DNA from: Oehlia diaphana | Taxonomy: Eukaryota > Glomeromycota > Glomeromycetes > Glomerales > Glomeraceae | Direction: 5' to 3' | Length of the DNA stretch: 10,632 nucleotides | Assembly: GCA_003833135.1 (NCBI GenBank) | Contig: QZLH01001335.1 | Span: forward strand, 1 to 10,632 | Shown here: in pieces, positions 1-8,194 of the stretch | How positions within the stretch are numbered: position 1 is the first letter of the stretch | Layout of the letters: each line of letters begins with the position of its first letter | The notes under the pieces: generated by a model | What the model saw: the letters and a program-made list of their open reading frames with translations, nothing else | What the model was told of the DNA's origin: nothing | The model's database searches: none | Translations under genes and position numbers: made by a program

Positions 1-188
1 AATTCTATATCGAAAAAACAATATTTTCTATGACTTTTAAGCGTTAAAAACGTAAAAATTTTCTTCAAACTACTAGTGCGAATTTGTGACCGAACGATCG
101 GCGGGAAGAGTTCTCGTAAAATTTTTTAATGTTATATATGTTATATAACCATTATATAACATATATAACCGTTATATGCCCATCTCTA
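1..188. mobile_element. Terminal part of a hAT-like DNA element (runs off left edge)
   Basis: Read on the minus strand from 188, the sequence begins TAGAGATGGGCATATAACGG. This fits the loose hAT terminal pattern (pyrimidine-A-purine-N-G followed by a G-rich stretch). The end is followed inward by an 18-bp perfect hairpin (131-169), typical of subterminal transposase-binding or fold-back sequence. The body would lie to the left, outside the window, so neither the partner terminus nor the 8-bp target duplication (candidate flank 189-196) can be checked. No coding sequence of this element is visible in 1-188. It could instead be a MITE end or another dispersed AT-rich repeat. Seen: terminal motif and hairpin. 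Inferred: hAT membership. Confidence 0.45.
131..169. repeat. Perfect 18-bp inverted repeat, 3-base loop
   Basis: Positions 131-148 (GTTATATATGTTATATAA) are the exact reverse complement of 152-169, with CCA between them. It lies about 20 bp inside the putative hAT terminus at 188 and is probably part of that element's subterminal region. Confidence 0.9.
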
Positions 189-318
189 AATTTATAGCTC
201 CTATGGTAATTTCTCTCAATAATGCATCTGTAATGAAAAAATACTGCATAAATAAATTGCTATACCAAATTATTAAAAAAAAACTTCTAATTAATAAACT
301 AAACCTATTTATTAACCT

Positions 319-983
319 TTAGAAAATATTAACTTTTTTTGGTTTTGAAATAGGAGTTTCAACATTATTAAATAGATAAAAAAGAGCTCTATTTTCATAT
401 TCAAGAATCTCTATTATTGCCAATTTTTTTTTATTACCTCCATCTTTAAGTGTCTGTCGAAAAAAATTTGTAACTTGTTGTTGATTTTTCTTTTCAACTA
501 GAGCACAAAAAAATGCCTTAACACTCCATTAACTATGTTTTTCCATAAACTCAGCCATATGATAAACAAGAATATATATATATGGAGTGATTGCACTTGG
601 TTTATACAATCCTTTTTTAATACATGTTGAATTTAGTATTGCTCTATTTGGAGTTAAAAATAATTCTAAGTCTTTTGCTTCAAATTTAAATTGTTGTGCA
701 TTATAAACCTTTGATTTAAGATTAAGATAAAGTTGGTAAAATATATTCCATAATTCCCAAATTTTTCTTGCTCTTGAAGATGGCAATATTTGATTTAAAT
801 TAAAATTTTTTAAAACATTTAACTTGTTATCATCCATTAAAGATATATAATTATATGTATTAGATTCAATTTCTTTTCAAAATTGGAAATGTACACCAAT
901 ACAACTCATTTTCTCCATAATTTCATTATGGCATATATTATCAAATTGATCGCATTCTTTTAATTCTACCAAAAGTAAGTTCT
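319..983 (-). pseudogene. C-terminal remnant of a Glomeromycotina-expanded protein family, broken
   Basis: One minus-strand frame reads through from about 983 to a TAA at 319-321, interrupted by only two in-frame stops: TGA at 877-879 and TAA at 529-531. The longest open piece is 102 codons (837-529). Recognisable stretches in order are LVELKECDQFDN, then IGVHFQF-stop-KEIESNTYNYISLMDDNK, LPSSRARKIWELWN, ELFLTPNRAILN, IKKGLY, TPYIYILVYHMAEFMEKHS-stop, FCALVEKKN, FFRQTLKDGG and IIEILEYEN. I recall this SRARKIRELW / LFLTP / TPYIHVLVYH / VEKKNH pattern from large hypothetical-protein families of Rhizophagus and relatives, perhaps of transposon origin; I cannot name a domain. The TGA sits where the family has Trp. 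A TTTATAG acceptor-like sequence near 983 suggests the visible part is a last exon; upstream exons are not visible before the element at 1066. Seen: frame and stops. Recall: family. Inferred: pseudogene. Confidence 0.62.
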
Positions 984-1065
984 ATAAATGATCCCATATT
1001 CAAATTATAATATGAAGTTTATCTGAAATCTAATTTTCTAGTGGAATCATATAGAAAAGGAGTTT

Positions 1066-1200
1066 TACTGATAAAAAAATGATTTATCCTACACATATTT
1101 TACACATACTGGGTACTCAAAATATAGAAAATCATACACAAATAATACATATATCATACACATATCAGGTACTAATATATATATCATATATATAAAGCTT
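1066..1200 (+). repeat. Left terminal inverted repeat of the 1066-2531 element
   Basis: It matches the left arm of the 268-bp element at 7408 almost base for base through TTATCCTACACATA, the TCAAAAT block, GAAAATCATACACAAATAAT and ATATCAGGTACT. It is the inverted partner of 2390-2531. Confidence 0.85.
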
Positions 1201-1381
1201 TGAACAGTTCAGGCTAAATCTGAAAACTGATTTGAAACTAGTTCAAAATTTGGTTCAATTCAGTTTAGGTATTAGAACTGAAAAACTGGCAGTTCAGTTC
1301 AGTTTAATCCAATTTTTTTAAAAAATGCAAAAAATTGAATAACTGGAAATCTAATGATCGTATAAAGTTGAGCTATATATT

Positions 1382-1561
1382 ATTGGATTCTTTGCAATGA
1401 GACGCATCAAATGGTGGTAAGATTGTGTGTCTAGCATCGATAGATCACAAGTTAAATCACACTAAATATTTTATAATAAATTAGTATTAGAAAGCTATCT
1501 ATCAATGCTAGAGACATGATCTTACTACCATTCGATGCATCCCAATGAGACGAATCTAATG
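1382..1561. repeat. Palindromic module A of the nested element
   Basis: This is a fold-back of about 180 bp. The left arm runs ATTGGATT, then GAGACGCATCAAATGGTGG, TAAGATTGTGTGTCTAGCAT and CGATAGAT. The right arm returns as ATCTATCAATGCTAGAGACA, ATGATCTTACTACCATT, CGATGCATC and GAGACGAATC. The centre is AT-rich. It is the outer-left module of three and the inverted counterpart of module C. Confidence 0.88.
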
Positions 1562-1705
1562 AATATTCATTTATCTATATGATTACTGGATGGTGAATAA
1601 TGTCAAATTTCGCATTTTTAAAAATTTTTGAGCATTAAAAAATTAAAATACTGATACATACATTTATTCATTATGCAATAGTCATACAAAGATGAATTAG
1701 GGCTT

Positions 1706-1886
1706 ATTGGATTTGTCTCACTGAGACAAGTTGAATGGTGGTAAGATCATGTCTCTAGCATCGATAGATAGCTTTCTAATACTAATTTTATGTGAAATAT
1801 TTAATGTGATATTTAACTTGTGATCTATTGATGCTAGAGACACAATCTTACCACTATTTGACTTGTCGTAATGAGACAAATCCAAT
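1706..1886. repeat. Palindromic module B (central) of the nested element
   Basis: It has the same architecture as modules A and C: ATTGGATTTGTCTCACTGAG, ACAAGTTGAATGGTGG and TAAGATCATGTCTCTAGCAT on the left arm, returning through ATTGATGCTAGAGACACAAT, CTTACCACTATTTGACTTGT and GAGACAAATCCAAT. Its centre (about 1796) coincides with the centre of the whole element (about 1798), so this module is the hinge of the large palindrome. Confidence 0.88.
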
Positions 1887-2034
1887 ATGCACTAATTCAT
1901 CTTTGTATGACTATTGAATAATGAATAAATTCATGTATCAGCATTTTAAATTTTTAACACTTAAAAATTTTTAATAAATGCAAAATTTGATATTATTCAC
2001 TATCCAAAGATCATACATAGACAAATTAATATTT

Positions 2035-2213
2035 ATTGGATTTGTCTTACTGAGACGCATCAAATGGTAGTAAGATCATGTCTCTAGTATTGATAGATAA
2101 CTTTCTAATGCTAATTTTTTATAAAACATTTGGTGTAATCTAACTTGTGATCTATTGATGCTAGAGACACAATCTTACCACCATTCGATGCATCTTATTG
2201 CAAAGAATCCAAT
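2035..2213. repeat. Palindromic module C of the nested element
   Basis: The third copy of the fold-back runs from ATTGGATTTGTCTTACTGAG through TAAGATCATGTCTCTAGTAT to GATGCATCTTATTGCAAAGA and ATCCAAT. It starts 329 bp after module B, and module B starts 324 bp after A, so spacing is nearly regular. The outer end of C (TTGCAAAGAATCCAAT) is the reverse complement of the outer end of A (ATTGGATTCTTTGCAA). Confidence 0.88.
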
Positions 2214-2389
2214 GATATATGTCTCAACTTTGTACAATTACTAGATCTCCAGTTATTTAATTTTTCACATTTTTTAAAAATTGGATTAAGTTCTTACGGA
2301 TTTCAGTTCTAATCTGAACTGTCTATAATCCAGATCAAACTGATCTATTTAAAGCTTTATATACATATATTAGATACCTGATAGGTATA

Positions 2390-2531
2390 CAATATATATA
2401 AGTACCTGATATATATATGATATATATATTATTTGTATATATTATTTGTATATGATTTTTTACATTTTGAGTACCTGATATGTGTAAGATATATATAGGA
2501 TATGTGTAGGATAGACCATTTTTTACCAGTA
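2390..2531 (-). repeat. Right terminal inverted repeat of the 1066-2531 element
   Basis: The reverse complement starts TACTGGTAAAAAATGG and continues with TATCCTACACATATC, CAGGTACTCAAAATG and AAAAATCATATACAAATAAT, pairing with 1066-1200. It is more TA-expanded than the left copy. Confidence 0.83.
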
Positions 2532-3038
2532 TTTTTTGGTATTTGTTAATTTTTTCAATTTTTTTACTTATTTTTCAATTTACTTGATTATGATTACTTT
2601 AATCATATTTGGAAATTTAACACTAGAGATAGAAAAAATTTGAATTTGATGAGTTGAATCCAAGACAAATAGATAAAAATTTCCAATCTGAGCTAAAATA
2701 GAATTCAAATTTCCAAATAATTTCATTGATTTTAAGGCCATAATTTTTAAGATTATCCAATTCTTGAATAAAAGATGCCATTATAACTTCAAAAAGTTTA
2801 TACTTTTTTACACAACAACTGTATAATGATAATTAAGCTTATAAATATTTTGTATATTATTTCACTAGTCAAAATAGTCCAAATCATTCAAATTTCAGAT
2901 AGGCAAATTTGGGCTGAATTATATTTGAAATCTGACTGAAATTGGCCAAATATTTATACCGAATGTTTATACTGAGTTGTACAACTCAGATTAGAGTTTT
3001 GATCTGTAGCAGTTTTATCTGATTTTTATCTGGATACT
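2532..3038. other. AT-rich stretch, no gene seen
   Basis: This lies between the palindromic element and the next inverted repeat. I see only short open frames and no recognisable protein. Short CAAATTTC and TTCAAATTT words recur, suggesting decayed repeat DNA. The 18-bp palindrome at 2972-2989 is the only clear structure. Confidence 0.6.
2972..2989. repeat. Perfect 18-bp palindrome CTGAGTTGTACAACTCAG
   Basis: The two 9-base halves are exact reverse complements with no loop. It lies about 50 bp left of the 3039-3309 inverted repeat, whose arms also contain CTCAGTTG, so it may belong to the same decayed element. It could form a cruciform or bind a dimer; no function can be assigned. Confidence 0.9.
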
Positions 3039-3309
3039 GGCTCAGTTGATTTACCCCAGTAATGCCACAAAAAATTTACACCTTCACGTGATTTTTGGCC
3101 GGCATTATACATCTCAGCTGGCATTAAGAAATTAAGCATGTGACAAATAAGAAATGACAAATAGGATTTTACACACTGAAAAAAATCTAAGTTCCTGGAA
3201 TACATAGTAAAATGGAAAACAGGAAAGGTGTGACGCCGGTGACAAATTTTTAAGGTCACGTGGGGGTGGAAAAATTTTGTGGCGATACTGGGGAAGATGC
3301 TCAGTTGGG
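3039..3309. repeat. Imperfect inverted-repeat element with a CACGTG in each arm
   Basis: The left arm (about 3050-3092) holds TTACCCCAGTAATGCCACAA, an A/T run, then CACCTTCACGTGA. The reverse complement of the right arm (about 3255-3300) holds TTCCCCAGTATCGCCACAA, an A/T run, then CACCCCCACGTGA. Roughly 46 bp pair with a handful of mismatches. The inner flanks CCGGCATTA (left) and CCGGCGTCA (right, inverted) continue the pairing. Base composition is visibly richer in G+C than the surroundings. Two minus-strand open frames here are by-products of the repeat. No outer terminus or target duplication could be fixed. The likely nature is a MITE-like relic. Confidence 0.65.
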
Positions 3310-3312
3310 ACT

Positions 3313-4119
3313 ACTAAAATTAATAAAAATTTATGGAATAATATTATTTTAATTCTGGCCAAAATTAAAGTCCACTTAAAGCTGAAATTTATAACCTTTT
3401 TTAATTATAATCTCACGTTAAAATATTTGAGGTTTTATCCAGATTGAAACACTAACTCAAACTGCCACTCATTCAAATTTCGATTAATTTTTAATTTATA
3501 ACTGTTACACAATAAAATATTGTGCAGTGATCATATGATATGACTATTCACATGATTTTTGTTTAATTTTTGATTTACGATTTACATAATTTTGTAAAAG
3601 TTCAATTAAACATTCACATAAGTTTCAGATAGTATTTTTTATACCAAAACTTCAACATTCAGAAATTTATAAAATTGTATTTATTTTAATATTAATAATT
3701 TTATTATAAAATATATTTTACTAATAATATTTTACTAATAATTAGGGAATTTAATTATATTGATTATGATTATTAATAATTGATTAATTTGATTGATTAT
3801 CAATCATATGATTTTAAATCTAATTAATTATAATTGGCTAAATATACAATCAATCAAGCTAACCAATCATCAATTATCAAACTAATCAATTAAAATATAT
3901 AATCATATATTAGTTGATCAAACAAAAATTAAAAATATATTTGCAATTTATGGAAATTAAGCGAATTTCTACTTTCTTTAATTGTCAACTATATGCAAGT
4001 AATTTTATATTACAATATTATTGATGTTAAAATTTTCTTATTCATATTGTTTTTTTTGAAACATATGAAAAATATCATGAAAAATATATTATATACTTTT
4101 AAATAGCAAGTATTACAGG
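3313..4119. other. AT-rich stretch, no gene; one relic of a dispersed repeat
   Basis: I see no coding frame. About 3350-3415 (CTGGCCAAAATTAAAGTCCA, then GCTGAAATTTATAACC and TTAATTATAATCTCACGT) resembles the middle of the MITE at 8195-8718 (TTGGCCAAAATTAAAATTCA, then GCCGAAATTATAAC and TTATTACGTGACC). It is therefore probably a remnant of the same repeat family. The rest is simple A/T-rich DNA including the hairpin-prone block at 3762-3915. A TTACAG acceptor-like site just before 4120 may end an intron of the transposase pseudogene that follows. Confidence 0.55.
3762..3915. repeat. AT-rich imperfect hairpin of GATT/AATC words
   Basis: The left part is dense in GATTGATT/GATTAAT words (3764-3805) and the right part in AATCAATC/AATTAAT words (3845-3910). 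The inverted right arm (ATTGATTAGTTTGAT) aligns with ATTGATTAATTTGAT on the left. It is low complexity and may be a decayed element or chance structure in A/T-only sequence. Confidence 0.5.
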
Positions 4120-6125
4120 TTCAAAAAAGTATGTTAAAAGAAAAGAAATTTTACATCTATTTAAAAAATAATGCAATATTACGCAAATAGAAGAACAAGA
4201 AGAACAAGAATCACAATGGATTTCTAATACTGGAAAACAAGTTTTGTATGGAAGTTTTTTCAGGCTAAAACAAATGATTATATATATTGCAGGTATAATG
4301 ATAATGATAATGATGATAAGTGCAGATATAAATGCGTCTATAAAACACAAATAAATACTATGATATATTATATTAATAATGTTCATAAAAAATATAAAAA
4401 AAAATCTGAAGTACATATTGATTTGCATAATTAAAACAGATTTGCAAATATATTAATTTTAAATTTTACATTACTAGCAATTAAAAGTTGATGAACAATT
4501 TAAAAAAATTATACTATATAAAGAACTATTATAACAAAAATTGCGTAATGAAGTAGCAAATTGGATTGTTACAGATGAATTATCTTTTAATACAGTACGA
4601 GGAAAAGGTTTTAAGCGAATGATAAATAATATAAATCCAGCATTTATTCCACCATGTTATGTAATTCTAAAATGGGATATAGGATGTGGATATAAAATAG
4701 CGGTTGAATTAATGAAGAATTACGTTGAACAAACTTGCATTTATGCTTCTATTATTACTGATTTTTAGACCTCAAGAACTAAAACTAGATATATTGGTAT
4801 AACGTGTTATTGGATAACTCAGGAAATGAAATTATATGATATATTAGTATATATAAAAAAAATTCATATTTACATCTGAAACTCATATTTGCAAAACTAT
4901 TTAAGAAAAGTTAAAGGTTTTAGAATTAGAAAAGAAGGTAAATGTAGTAGTAACAAATAATGGGAGTAATATAGTTAAGGCAATTAATGAATGGGATGGT
5001 ATGAGTAAAGTAGTATACTTAATGCATATTCTTCAGCTTTGTGTGCTTAAAGGATTAAAACAAATAAAACTAAATCTTCAAAAATATGCAAAATTAAACC
5101 AGTTTATTGAATCGCCTAAGCAAACAGAAAAGTTAGAAGATGCTCAAAAAGAAATAATTAAACAAGAAGAACGAATAACTAATGAAACTGGATTATTACC
5201 TTTTGTGAAAAATAATGAAAATATTGATGAAAATAATCAACATAATAAAATGAATTATTAAAGATTCTTAGAACAATTACAGAGGTATCAACACATTGGG
5301 GATCAAAATTAGCTTTCTAGAAATAGTTAAAAGAATTAAAAAACCAATAAACCATTTATATGTTACCACTTAGGCCTTAACTTAAAAACAGATTATGAAG
5401 CAAGAAAAGATTATCAATAATTAACAGTATTAATGTTAAGTGATATTGAATGGAAATTACTTGATAAGTTAATTGAAACATTAACTCCAATTGAAAGTGC
5501 TACCCAGTTTCTTGGAGATCAAAAATATTGCAAAGCTTTCTTTAATTTTTTCTTCAATTCAAATACTTAAATATGATTATACACCAGATCCAAATATTTT
5601 GGTAAATAGTGATGATAAACAATTATTATATTAAATTAATATCATGTTATATTATGTTAATAAAAATTACTAATTTAACCATTAATTAAAATAGAAAATA
5701 ATAAGAAAAATAATGAAGAAAATTTGCATTTGGAGATTGAAAATGAATTTGCGAAATATTCATGATTATTATCATCTGATAATGATATTAATTTCATAAT
5801 TAATTCAATCAAAAAAGGAATGCTTTTTTTGAATATTGGAATATTTTGCCAAATTTTACTTTATTAGCCAGTTTATTAGATCCTAGATCTAAAACAATGT
5901 ATGGTTGGTCTAATAAATTACAGGAATTAGCAAAACTTTTATTGAATACAAAATATGAAGAATATAAAAATAATGATATACCTATACAAATTTATCTGTT
6001 TATCTTAATCACGATCTCAATCTTTTTCAAATAGGATATTTGGTTCTCAAATACATTCATCAACCGATAATGAATTAACTCAATATTTAGATAATTTTCA
6101 CACACCTCAAGCTTCTTCTGATTAA
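4120..6125 (+). pseudogene. hAT transposase pseudogene, copy 1 (BED-finger, RICESLEEPER-like), C-terminus missing
   Basis: Fragments of one hAT transposase follow in order across three frames. A degraded N-terminus and BED-like finger occupy about 4180-4430: TQIEEQEEQESQWISNTGKQ, then FFQAKTND, paired Cys and later His residues. Next is NEVANWIVTDELSF (4541 on) through ETCIYASI-type YVEQTCIYASIITDF, then a TAG (4766-4768) where the family has Trp, then TSRTKTRYIGITCYW. After a frameshift near 4860 comes VVTNNGSNIVKAINEW (4947 on) and LQLCVLKGLKQIK (5028 on). Later pieces are TEVSTHWGSKLAF-stop (TAG 5318-5320), IEWKLLDKLIETLTPIE, LLASLLDPRSKTMYGW (5862 on) and DNELTQYLDNFHTPQASSD. The first catalytic Asp survives (codon 4760-4762). 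The second, in the TDNGSN motif, is Asn (4956-4958). A further stop is TAA 4532-4534. The last stop comes from the terminus of the element inserted at 6123, so the dimerisation domain carrying the third acidic residue is absent. Family assignment rests on recall and is strong. Confidence 0.85.
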
Positions 6126-6383
6126 AGATATTAGCCGTAATTAATTTGCTATTGCCATAATATTATATCACTTATAATACAGTTACGTCATATAAAAGAT
6201 TTTAAAGGATGACATGATGATCATACCATATTTACTTTTATTGTTTTCAATCTAATTATGTACAATAATTTTTTTTACTAAATTGATATTTTTAATATAA
6301 AAAATAAATTTTAGTAATTATTTTTAAATAATAAAACAAAACATATGCTTTTATATATTATACATATACAAGTAATCTAAATA

Positions 6384-6620
6384 TTCTCGTTATCCCATTA
6401 TTCTCATTATTTTCATTATCCTTATTATTCTCATTATTCTCTTTATCATTCTTATTATCTTCATTATTCCTGTCATTCCTATCATCTCCGTGATTCCGTC
6501 ATTCTCGTCATCATTGTCATCCTACCTTTTATCTTCATCTTTTTTATTACTTTCATCATTCCCACTATTTTCATTATTTTCATCATTATTCCTGTTATTT
6601 CTATTATTCTCGTTTGTATC
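6384..6620. repeat. Degenerate (CATTATTCT)n-type low-complexity tract
   Basis: Trinucleotide-like repeats of ATT with interspersed CTC, ATC and TTC run through the 3' end of transposase copy 2. On the minus strand they encode Asn/Glu/Asp-rich sequence, with runs such as NNENNKDNENNENN. Replication slippage here probably both lengthened the tail and shifted its frame after the TAG at 6522-6524. Confidence 0.75.
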
Positions 6621-7355
6621 TTCACTATCCTCCATATCTATTCTATAATCATTCGCCAGCTCTTTAAAATCAAAATCTTTACAATCATCATCATCACTTG
6701 AATTAGACTTATATATCAATACAGGAGTTTGGCCAACTTCAATAATTACCCAAGGACCCAAATCTACCAATTTTTCAATAGTAATATCATCATCATTTTT
6801 TAATTCATAATTATAATTAATTGCACATTCTAATTCTCTTGCTTGTGCTATATCTTGATTAATAGTGGCTTCATCAAAAATATCATCATCTGTATCTTCT
6901 GATTTATTGTTTCTTTCAAATAATAAGTCACATAACTCTTCTCTGTCATATGTTCCACTTACATGACCAACAGATGTTTTCATATGTGATAAAGAATAGT
7001 GATGAATTTTAGCTATTGATTGAAGAGTATTGAGCTAAAGACGTTGTCGTCACTTTTTAAAGAACCATCCTAAAGAAGAAAATATTTGCTCACAATTAGC
7101 TGAAAAAGGAGTAATACTGAAAAATTTTATTGCTAATCTTGAAAGTTAATTTTTACCATCATTTACTAACAACCACCAATTGAGAAGTATATCATATTTA
7201 GAAGAATATGGCCTATTATATAGTTTTTTACTTAAGCGATATTTTCCAATTTGTGAATACAATTCTGCTGTAAAATTTTTTATGTTTCCATTCTTTCCAT
7301 AATTTTTCAGCAAGTTCAATTAAATTATCAAATTCAGATAGTATTACATGAGTAC

Positions 7356-7815
7356 CTATATAAAAAAAAATTTGTTATTAACAATAAAAAAAAATTAAAA
7401 TTTTACACACTGGTAAAAAAATAGTTTATCCTACACATAACCTACACATATTTTACATATATCGGGTATTCAAAATGTAGAAAATCATACACAAATAATA
7501 CACATATCATATATATATCAGGTACTTATACCTATCAGGTACCTGATATATGTATGATATATATATTAGTACTTGATATGTGTATGATATGTGTATTATT
7601 TGTATATGATTTTCTACATTTTGAGTATCCAATATGTGTAAGATATATGTAGGATAAATCATTTTTTTACCAGTGACAACCTTTTCATTCCAGATGCAAA
7701 AAAAATGCTAAAAGATACTTCAGATCATTAAATTCTTCACATCTAATAAATATTAGTAATATCTAATAAATAATTCTTAGCAATTTTATAATATTATTTA
7801 TAATAAATTACATAC
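7356..7815 (-). other. Inferred intron of transposase copy 2, expanded by a MITE
   Basis: On the minus strand a GTATGT donor follows AATAAAAG at 7816/7815. A TTTTTATATAG acceptor precedes the next recognisable coding sequence at 7355. The 460-bp interval has no coding resemblance and contains the 268-bp fold-back element, so the ancestral intron would have been about 190 bp. The splice phase does not restore a clean frame, which is expected in this decayed gene. Confidence 0.55.
7408..7675. mobile_element. 268-bp fold-back MITE with CACTGG ends
   Basis: The left end is CACTGGTAAAAAAATAG (7408) and the right end is TCATTTTTTTACCAGTG (to 7675). The arms pair along nearly the whole length around a central ATCAGGTACCTGAT palindrome (7534-7547). 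The triplet ACA occurs on both sides (7405-7407, 7676-7678) as a 3-bp target duplication. The ends and 3-bp duplication fit CACTA (CMC/EnSpm). It consists of little more than the two terminal repeats of the family seen at 1066-2531, and it lies in an intron of transposase copy 2. Confidence 0.88.
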
Positions 7816-8194
7816 CTTTTATTAAAAATCTGAACCATATGTGTATAAAAATCTTTATAATTATACTGATCCATTTTTTAATAGAAGCTGCTACCTGTAA
7901 TAAATTAATGTAACAATTGGTAAGATTTGTATTATTTCTTTCTAAGGATAAAATGGCATTCTTAATAGGAAGAAGTACTTCAGATAATTTTTGAATATCA
8001 TCAAAGATTCCTCTTTTTTGCAAAATCGTTAGAACTGCAGTATTAGAAATTTCAGATCTACTATTTCTAAAATTTATAAGTAAAATGGGTTATTTTAATT
8101 TTTTTATTTATAAAAATATATATAAATTTAAAATATCCCTATTTACATAATTAAATGCAGGTTTAAGATGAACATAGTTATCCATCGTGTTTTT

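Larger units (their letters stand above)
1066..2531. mobile_element. 1.47-kb palindromic non-autonomous element with CACTA-like ends
   Basis: The left end begins TACTGATAAAAAAATGATTT at 1066, and the reverse complement of the right end begins TACTGGTAAAAAATGG at 2531. The terminal inverted repeats extend beyond 100 bp, sharing blocks such as TATCCTACACATAT, AAAATCATA, ACAAATAATA and TATCAGGTACT. Candidate 3-bp target duplications are TTT at 1063-1065 and 2532-2534, weak because the flanks are T-rich. Ends of the form CACTGG/TACTGG with 3-bp duplications fit the CACTA (CMC/EnSpm) superfamily better than hAT or Tc1. The interior holds no transposase frame. It is a long palindrome centred near 1798 that contains three palindromic modules, and the spacers between modules (1562-1705 and 1887-2034) are reverse complements of each other. 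The same ends flank the 268-bp element at 7408-7675, so this is one family mobilised in trans. Seen: repeats and ends. Inferred: superfamily. Confidence 0.8.

Noticed and set aside
1382..2213. Three evenly spaced repeats resembling a CRISPR-like array
   Set aside because: The units are about 180 bp, alternate as parts of one palindrome, and have spacers that are reverse complements of each other. This is a transposon-like fold-back structure in eukaryotic-type DNA.
3026..3362. Two overlapping minus-strand open frames of 76-77 codons
   Set aside because: They lie across the E-box inverted repeat, overlap each other in different frames, show no recognisable motif, and are explained by the higher G+C of the repeat.
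4099..4428. Minus-strand open frame of 109 codons, very rich in Ile, Phe and Tyr
   Set aside because: It is antisense to the N-terminal part of transposase copy 1. Its hydrophobic, membrane-like composition comes from A/T-rich sequence and an ATAATG-type repeat read backwards.
6522..6983. The 153-codon open frame as an independent acidic protein gene
   Set aside because: The same frame continues upstream, through stops, into the hAT dimerisation domain without a break (SIAKIHHYSLSHMKTS). It is therefore the tail of transposase copy 2.
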